The notes below the pieces were generated by a model. It worked only from the letters and a program-made list of their open reading frames with translations, did no database searches and had not been told where the DNA came from. From Marinihelvus sp036351115 (GTDB taxonomy: Bacteria > Pseudomonadota > Gammaproteobacteria > Xanthomonadales > SZUA-36), in assembly GCA_036351115.1 (NCBI GenBank), contig JAZBOL010000087.1, forward strand, positions 1-64,000: a DNA stretch of 64,000 nt, written 5' to 3'. Shown here piece after piece: positions 58,662-64,000 of this stretch. A program made the translations under genes and the position numbers. Positions within the stretch are counted from its first letter, which is position 1. Each line of letters begins with the position of its first letter.

Positions 58662-61055
58662 ATGAGTATCAGGGAAATTTTCGACCAGCTCGATTACGGT
58701 CCGGCGCCGGAAGCGACGGAGGCTGCGGAGGCCTGGCTCGAGGCCCGGGAACACCGCCTGCGGCATTTTATCGGCGGCGCCTGGGCGCGGCCGGCAGAGG
58801 AGGGCTGGTTCGAGACCTGCAGCCCGGCACGCGGCACGCGCCTGGCCCTTGTCGCCGACGGCACTGCGGCGGACGTGAATGCCGCCGTGCAGGCCGCCCG
58901 CAAAGCACAGCCGGCCTGGGCCGCCCTCGGTGGCCACGGTCGTGCCCGGTACCTGTACGCCCTGGCGCGGCGGGTACAGAAACACAGCCGCCTGTTCGCA
59001 ACGCTGGAAAGCCTGGACAACGGAAAACCAATTCGTGAATCAAGGGACATCGACATCCCGCTCGTGGCCCGGCATCTGTATCACCACGCCGGCTGGGCGC
59101 AGCTCATGGACCAGGAGCTGACAGGCTACGAACCGCTGGGTGTCGCCGGACAGATCATTCCCTGGAATTTCCCCCTGCTCATGGCCGCCTGGAAGATCGC
59201 CCCGGCGCTCGCCATGGGCAACACGGTGGTGCTCAAACCCGCGGAGTTCACGCCGGTAACCGCGGTGCTCCTGGCGGAACTGGCCGAGGAAGCCGGCTTC
59301 CCGCCGGGCGTCTTCAACCTGGTGCTGGGAGACCACAAGGCAGGCCAGGCGCTGGTTGAGCACCCCGACGTGGACAAGATCGCCTTCACCGGCTCCACGG
59401 AGGTGGGCCGGATCCTCCGGCGTGCGACGGCGGGAACGGGCAAGGCGCTGACCCTCGAACTGGGCGGCAAGAGCCCCTTTATCGTCTTCGATGACGCCGA
59501 CCTCGACAGCGCCGTGGAAGGCCTCGTGGACGCCATCTGGTTCAACCAGGGCGAGGTGTGCTGTGCCGGCTCCCGCCTCCTGGTGCAGGAGTCGGTGGCC
59601 GAACCGCTACTGGCCAGGGTCCGGGAGCGCATGGCGAAGCTCGAGATCGGCGACAGCCTGGAGAAGGGCATCGACATCGGCGCGGTGGTGGATCCGGTTC
59701 AGGTCCAACGGATCCGAGAGCTCGTGGCGCTGGGCGAGGAGGAGGGCGCCACCGTGTGGCAGCCGACCTGCGAACTGCCCGAACGTGGCAGCTTCTTTCC
59801 GCCGACGCTGCTCACGGATGTCCAGCCGTCCGCCACCCTGGCCCAGGAGGAGATCTTCGGTCCGGTACTGGTGAGCATGACGTTCCGGACGCCCTCGGAG
59901 GCCGTCGCCCTGGCGAACAACAGCCGCTACGGGCTGGCCGCCAGCGTGTGGACCGAAAACGTCAACCTCGCCCTCGACGTGGCGCCCGCGCTCAAGGCGG
60001 GAACGGTGTGGGTCAATTGCACCAACCAGTTCGATGCCGCCAGCGGGTTTGGTGGTTACCGGGAATCGGGCTTTGGCCGGGAAGGCGGCAAGGAGGGGCT
60101 GTACGCCTACCTGAAGCCGACCTGGCGTTCCGCACTCACCGGAAAACCGTCCTATCCGGGTGTCGAGCCCGCCCCGGCGGACGAGCAGGCGGCGGCGGAC
60201 TCCCTGGCGAGTATTGATCGGACCGCAAAGCTCTACATCGGGGGCAAGCAGCAGCGGCCCGACGGCGGCTACAGCATCCTGCAGACCGATGCGTCCGGAT
60301 TTCCTGCCGGCGAGGTGCCGGAAGGTAACCGCAAGGACCTGCGCAACGCGGTCGAGGCCGCGGTGCAGGCGCCGGGTTGGACCCGCACCACGGCGCACAA
60401 CCGCGCCCAGGTGCTGTACTACATCGCGGAAAACCTGGCGGCCCGCGGGGAGGATTTCGCGCGGCGCCTGGCGGCGCTCTCCGGACAATCGGCGGACGGC
60501 GCCGCGGCGGAGGTGGAGCTCTGCGTCCGGCGCATCTTCAGTGCCGCCGCCATGGCCGACAAGTGGGACGGTCGTGTGCACGCCACGCCCCTGCGCAACG
60601 TCACCCTGGCCATGAACGAGCCCCTCGGTGTGCTGGGGATCGTGGCGCCCGAGGAAGCGGGCTTCATCGGCTTCGTGTCGACCGTCATGCCGGCGCTTGC
60701 CCTGGGCAACCGCGTGGTGGTCGTGCCGTCCCTGCGCTACGCCCTGCTGGCCACCGACTTCTACCAGGTGCTCGACACCTCGGACCTGCCGGCCGGCGCC
60801 CTGAACATCGTGACGGGACGCCAGCAGGACCTGCTGCCCCATCTGGCCGGGCACATGGGCCTCGAAGGACTCTGGTACTGGGGCGACGCGGCGGGCAGCC
60901 GGCTGGTGGAGGAAACCGCGGCGGAAACCATGAAACGGACCTGGGTCAACCATGGCCTGCACCACGACTGGTTCGACTCGGCCCAGGGCGAAGGTGAGGA
61001 GTTCTATCGACGGGCGTCGGAGGTCAAGAACATCTGGGTGCCCTACGGCGAGTAG
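58662..61055 (+). CDS. Double-domain aldehyde dehydrogenase, ALDH16 type
   Basis: A 797-residue protein with two fused aldehyde-dehydrogenase domains. The first keeps all catalytic marks: GVAGQIIPWNFPLLMAAWKIAPALAMGNTVVLKPAE, FTGSTEVGR, LELGGKSPFIVFDDADLDSAVEG and NQGEVCCAGSRLL, with catalytic cysteine about residue 300. The second, from about residue 520, keeps the fold (GVLGIVAPEEAGFIGFVSTVMPALALGNRVVVVPSL) but lacks a catalytic cysteine and the usual glutamate loop. This matches ALDH16, where the second domain is structural. It lies 45 bp after deoC, so acetaldehyde from DeoC is a natural substrate. Confidence 0.88.
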   Translation: MSIREIFDQLDYGPAPEATEAAEAWLEAREHRLRHFIGGAWARPAEEGWFETCSPARGTRLALVADGTAADVNAAVQAARKAQPAWAALGGHGRARYLYALARRVQKHSRLFATLESLDNGKPIRESRDIDIPLVARHLYHHAGWAQLMDQELTGYEPLGVAGQIIPWNFPLLMAAWKIAPALAMGNTVVLKPAEFTPVTAVLLAELAEEAGFPPGVFNLVLGDHKAGQALVEHPDVDKIAFTGSTEVGRILRRATAGTGKALTLELGGKSPFIVFDDADLDSAVEGLVDAIWFNQGEVCCAGSRLLVQESVAEPLLARVRERMAKLEIGDSLEKGIDIGAVVDPVQVQRIRELVALGEEEGATVWQPTCELPERGSFFPPTLLTDVQPSATLAQEEIFGPVLVSMTFRTPSEAVALANNSRYGLAASVWTENVNLALDVAPALKAGTVWVNCTNQFDAASGFGGYRESGFGREGGKEGLYAYLKPTWRSALTGKPSYPGVEPAPADEQAAADSLASIDRTAKLYIGGKQQRPDGGYSILQTDASGFPAGEVPEGNRKDLRNAVEAAVQAPGWTRTTAHNRAQVLYYIAENLAARGEDFARRLAALSGQSADGAAAEVELCVRRIFSAAAMADKWDGRVHATPLRNVTLAMNEPLGVLGIVAPEEAGFIGFVSTVMPALALGNRVVVVPSLRYALLATDFYQVLDTSDLPAGALNIVTGRQQDLLPHLAGHMGLEGLWYWGDAAGSRLVEETAAETMKRTWVNHGLHHDWFDSAQGEGEEFYRRASEVKNIWVPYGE

Positions 61056-61088
61056 CCGGTCACGAAACGTGTCCCGGAGCCGGCTGGA

Positions 61089-62021
61089 TCAGGAAGCCGA
61101 AACGAAACCCTTCGGCAGGCCGGCATCGGGCAGGAAACCGTAGAGCGGCTCGCCGGGGAGGGCGTCCCGGACCAGTTGCCTGACCGCGAGGAGCGCCTCC
61201 AGGTCGATCCCCGTTCTGAGTCCCATGGCCTCGAGCATCCAGACCAGGTCCTCTGTCACGATGTTGCCGGAGGCTCCCGGCGCGAAGGGACAGCCTCCGA
61301 GTCCGCCCAGGGAACTGTCCACGGTGGTGAAACCCAGTTCGACCGCCATCAGCGCGTTGGCCAGTCCCTGGCCGCGCGTGTTGTGCAGGTGGACGCCGGT
61401 CATGCGTTCCTTGCCGACGGCGGTCCAGATGCCGTTCGCCAGGCGTTTGAGCTGGGCCGGGTTGCCATAACCGGTGGTGTCCGAGAGGCCGACTTCGTCC
61501 ACACCGATTTCAACCACGGCTTCCGCCAGGCGAATCACCCGCGCTTCCGGCACCTCGCCCTCCAGCGTGCACCCGAAAGCGGTAGACAGGCCGACCTCGA
61601 AGTGCGGACGTTGGTCTGCCGGCAAGGTCGCCAGGAACGCGACGCAACGTCGAATCTCTTCGAGCATCTCATCGTGGGTTTTGCGGACATTCTTGAGCGA
61701 ATGGGTTTCGCTCATGGAGAAGGGAATGGACACCTTGTGGGCCCCGGCGCCGGCCGCATCGGTGAGTCCGCGAAGGTTGGGAACCAGCACGGCAACGTCG
61801 AGCCCGGGCAGGTTTTTCGTGGCCCAGCCCACCACTTCTGCCGTGTCCGCCATCTGCGGCAGCAATTTGGGCGGCACGAACGATCCCACTTCGATTTCCC
61901 GTGTACCCGCTTCGTACTGGGCCTGGATCCAGCGCTTCTTGTGCGCCGTGGCCATGGTGCGCTGAAGACTCTGAAGTCCGTCCCGGGGGCCGACTTCGGA
62001 AATGAGGATGTCGATGGTCAC
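61089..62021 (-). CDS. Hydroxymethylglutaryl-CoA lyase
   Basis: A 310-residue TIM-barrel enzyme cleaving HMG-CoA to acetoacetate and acetyl-CoA in leucine catabolism. The start ISEVGPRDGLQSL is the family mark, with IEVGSFVPPKLLPQMADTAEVV, LSTAFGCTLEGEVPEA, GLSDTTGYGNPAQL, and HLHNTRGQGLANALMAVELGFTTVDSSLGGLGGCPFAPGASGNIVTEDLVWMLEAMG, which has the catalytic cysteine. It is divergent from the CoA-transferase gene. Related 2-hydroxy-acyl-CoA lyases share the fold. Confidence 0.92.
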   Translation of the reverse strand: MTIDILISEVGPRDGLQSLQRTMATAHKKRWIQAQYEAGTREIEVGSFVPPKLLPQMADTAEVVGWATKNLPGLDVAVLVPNLRGLTDAAGAGAHKVSIPFSMSETHSLKNVRKTHDEMLEEIRRCVAFLATLPADQRPHFEVGLSTAFGCTLEGEVPEARVIRLAEAVVEIGVDEVGLSDTTGYGNPAQLKRLANGIWTAVGKERMTGVHLHNTRGQGLANALMAVELGFTTVDSSLGGLGGCPFAPGASGNIVTEDLVWMLEAMGLRTGIDLEALLAVRQLVRDALPGEPLYGFLPDAGLPKGFVSAS

Positions 62022-62083
62022 GGCCGGAAATTCCTGTGGCTCATTCCGCCTGGGGCGGCGGATTTTGTGCGGGTCGCAAATGA

Positions 62084-62097
62084 GATATTGTTATATC
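62084..62097. promoter_or_regulatory. Inverted repeat between divergent genes
   Basis: GATAT (62084-62088), TGTT and ATATC (62093-62097) form an inverted repeat in an AT-rich pocket between the HMG-CoA lyase start and the CoA-transferase start. The CATAAT at 62097-62102 could be a rightward -10. It may be an operator for both genes. Confidence 0.35.
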
Positions 62098-62142
62098 ATA
62101 ATAGCAAATCAACCCTTCGCTCTGACACCCCGGAAAGGGACC

Positions 62143-63336
62143 ATGGAAGTTTCCGAAGCACCCCTCGCTGGCATCAAGGTCATCGAATTCAGCCACATGG
62201 TCATGGGCCCCGCCACGGGGCTCATCCTGGCGGACCTTGGCGCCGAGGTGGTGAAAATCGAACCGCTCGGCGGTGACAAGACACGGCAGCTCGGTGGCAG
62301 CGGCGCCGGCTACTATCCCATGTACAACCGCAACAAGCGCAGCGTATGCCTCGATCTGAAGTCCGGCGAGGGAAAGGCCGTCGCGCTCGAACTGATCAGC
62401 CAGGCGGATGTCCTCATCGAGAATTTTCGTCCCGGCGCCATGGAACGCCTGGGCTTCGGCTATGACGACTGCCGGGAACGGCATGCCGGCCTGATCTATT
62501 GCTCTCTCAAGGGTTTCCTTTCCGGCCCCTACGAAAAGCGCACGGCGCTGGACGAGGTGACCCAGATGATGGGCGGGCTGGCCTACATGACAGGCCTGCC
62601 GGACCGTCCGCTGCGGGCCGGCAGCTCGGTGATCGACATCACCGGCGGCATGTTCGGGGTCATCGCCATCCTGGCGGCGCTCGAAGAGCGGCACCGAACC
62701 GGTCGGGGGCAGCGGGTTTCCAGTGCGCTGTTCGAGACGACGGCGTTCCTGGTCGGCCAGCACATGGCGCAGGAGGGCGTCCTCGGCGAGCCGCCGCCGC
62801 CCATGTCCGTGCGTCGCTCGGCCTGGTCGATCTACGACATTTTTGAATGCGCCGAAGACGGGCGGGTGTTCGTCGGGGTCGTCAGCGACGGCCTCTGGCA
62901 GCGGTTCTGCGATGAGTTCGGGCTTGACGAGCTGGGGGCCGACCCCGGCCTGGCGGGCAATACGGACCGGGTCACCCAGCGTGAACGCATTCTCGAGGTC
63001 ATTGTCCCCCTGTTCCGAGGCATGAGCGTCGAAGAGGCCTGTGAACGTCTCGAGCGCGCGGGCATACCTTTCGCGCCGATCAACCGTCCCACCGATCTGT
63101 TCGACGATCCTCACCTCAACACCGGCGGCGGCCTGTTGCCCGTGTCCATGCACCGGGGCGTGCGGATGGGCGAAGCGGTCAAGCTTCCAGCTCTGCCGGT
63201 GGAAATGGATGGGGAACGCCCCGCCTTGCGTCGCGACCTGGCGAGACCCGGCGAAGACACGCTCGCGGTTCTTCGCGAGTCCGGTTTGAGCGAAGACGAC
63301 ATCGATCGCCTGCGGCAGGCGGGGGTGATCGGGTAG
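62143..63336 (+). CDS. Class III CoA-transferase (CaiB/BaiF family)
   Basis: A 397-residue CoA-transferase. The start IKVIEFSHMVMGPATGLILADLGAEVVKIEPLGGDKTR is typical. YNRNKRSVCLDLKSGEGKAVALELISQADVLIENFRPGAMERLGFGYDDC follows, then RAGSSVIDITGGMFGVIAILAAL with the catalytic aspartate region. The C-terminal small domain has ERLERAGIPFAPINRPTDLFDDPHL. It moves CoA between organic acids; the substrate is unknown. The start ATG at 62143 follows AAAGGGA; longer frames from 62002 cross the intergenic region. Confidence 0.92.
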   Translation: MEVSEAPLAGIKVIEFSHMVMGPATGLILADLGAEVVKIEPLGGDKTRQLGGSGAGYYPMYNRNKRSVCLDLKSGEGKAVALELISQADVLIENFRPGAMERLGFGYDDCRERHAGLIYCSLKGFLSGPYEKRTALDEVTQMMGGLAYMTGLPDRPLRAGSSVIDITGGMFGVIAILAALEERHRTGRGQRVSSALFETTAFLVGQHMAQEGVLGEPPPPMSVRRSAWSIYDIFECAEDGRVFVGVVSDGLWQRFCDEFGLDELGADPGLAGNTDRVTQRERILEVIVPLFRGMSVEEACERLERAGIPFAPINRPTDLFDDPHLNTGGGLLPVSMHRGVRMGEAVKLPALPVEMDGERPALRRDLARPGEDTLAVLRESGLSEDDIDRLRQAGVIG

Positions 63337-63343
63337 GCCGTCG

Positions 63344-64000
63344 ATGAGGCGGGCACTGGCAACGGTCCTGGGGTTGCTCGGCATGCTGGCCGCGGCCCCG
63401 GCCCTCGCCCAGGGGCAGGACTCCACGCCGGGAGAGCGGTACCTGCGCATTGTCGCGGAGCTGTTGCCCGGCACCTGGGACAACGCGAATCAGCACTACT
63501 TCGACAAGCGCCGGGATCTGCCCGGGGAGGCGCGCCATCGCCGGACCCAGGTCGAGATCGAACCGCTCGTCGCCCCACACCTCGGAGCGCACGTGTTTGT
63601 CTGGCGTGCCGCGCATCGCATCGGGTCCGAGGCGCCGGTGCGGGACGAACGCCTGCTCCTGCTGAGGGCGGACGGGCCGCCCGAGGTGGTCAGCCTGACC
63701 CTGGTCAGGGTGCCCGACTCTCCCGGGGACCGATCGTTCGCGGCATGGTCGCTGCGAGACCTCGAGGCGACGGGTTCCTGCACCTGGTATCTCCGGCGTG
63801 ACGCGGGCGGATTTCGGGGCGAGCCTGCGCCGGATCGCTGTGCCGGCTCAGACCTGGCGAATCGCTGGTTGAGTCTTTCACCGCAGGACCTGTTCCTTGC
63901 GGTCCCCGGCCTGGTGCCGGCGGAAGGTCCGGATGCGCGCCAGTCCGCCTACTGGCTCGAACGAGCCCGCGATTTCCATTGCTACGCCGATGTACCCGGC
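63344..64000 (+). CDS. CpeT/CpcT-like exported protein (partial, cut by window end)
   Basis: An open frame of at least 219 codons running off the window. It starts 7 bp after the CoA-transferase stop with signal peptide MRRALATVLGLLGMLAAAPALA. The mature part has RYLRIVAELLPGTWDNANQHYFD, then IEPLVAPHLGAHVFVWRAA, and a cysteine-containing segment ATGSCTWYLRRDAGGFRG. The LLPGTWDNANQ segment and overall layout resemble the CpeT/CpcT chromophore-lyase family. In a non-phototroph these proteins have no known role. The C-terminus and full length are unseen. Confidence 0.5.
   Translation, partial: MRRALATVLGLLGMLAAAPALAQGQDSTPGERYLRIVAELLPGTWDNANQHYFDKRRDLPGEARHRRTQVEIEPLVAPHLGAHVFVWRAAHRIGSEAPVRDERLLLLRADGPPEVVSLTLVRVPDSPGDRSFAAWSLRDLEATGSCTWYLRRDAGGFRGEPAPDRCAGSDLANRWLSLSPQDLFLAVPGLVPAEGPDARQSAYWLERARDFHCYADVPG

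Overview
The window looks like a GC-rich gammaproteobacterial chromosome. The main evidence is a conserved block, rpoE-rseA-rseB-rseC-mucD-lepA-lepB-DUF4845-rnc-era-recO-pdxJ, in the order known from Pseudomonas. Other pointers are a long-type NAD-dependent glutamate dehydrogenase, a cobalamin-dependent MetH with a SahR-like regulator, quinone-type PyrD, and a nagZ/thioinosine phosphorylase pair. I cannot name the genus. Chromatiales- or Xanthomonadales-like marine lineages are plausible, but that is inference.

Layout. 1-1.9 kb: tail of what looks like an integron cassette array (a cupin cassette with a recognisable attC, then small membrane-protein genes). 1.9-4.0 kb: a metallo-beta-lactamase-fold protein and a lipoprotein with a duplicated DUF3012 unit. 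4.0-6.6 kb: a leftward GntR(YtrA-type)/ABC-transporter operon with a candidate autoregulatory operator. 6.7-9.4 kb: FKBP isomerase, UDP-glucose dehydrogenase, DUF2058. 9.4-14.1 kb: metH and its SahR-like regulator, with a strong palindromic operator. 14.2-25.9 kb: acyl-CoA dehydrogenase, NAD-glutamate dehydrogenase, NAD kinase, 5'-nucleotidase, then leftward murB, pyrD and an ALDH7-type aldehyde dehydrogenase.

26-37 kb: envelope-stress sigma-E operon and the lepA-pdxJ block. Two sigma-E-type promoters with identical 16-nt spacing precede rpoE and mucD, so the sigma factor probably drives its own operon and its periplasmic protease. 37-45.6 kb: 23S rRNA methyltransferase, CYTH phosphatase, nagZ, purine salvage (phosphoribosyltransferase and methylthioinosine phosphorylase), 2,4-dienoyl-CoA reductase, a winged-helix regulator, a saccharopine-dehydrogenase-like protein and a YigZ protein. 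45.6-48.3 kb: an ECF sigma/membrane anti-sigma pair and xseA. 48.3-55 kb: amidohydrolase lipoprotein, guaB-guaA, a 2-oxoglutarate oxygenase with a coiled-coil tail, and tadA. 55-64 kb: a glycosidase-like secreted protein, a small membrane protein, deoC with a double-domain ALDH16-type dehydrogenase, HMG-CoA lyase facing a class III CoA-transferase, and the start of a CpeT-like protein cut by the window end.

Most of the window is ordinary core genome. No rRNA or tRNA gene, IS element or CRISPR array was recognised. The least ordinary parts are the integron-cassette edge, the SahR-type operator, the sigma-E promoter pair with a possible coupled leader peptide, two AT-rich codon islands inside gdh and guaA, and the oxygenase/coiled-coil fusion after guaA.
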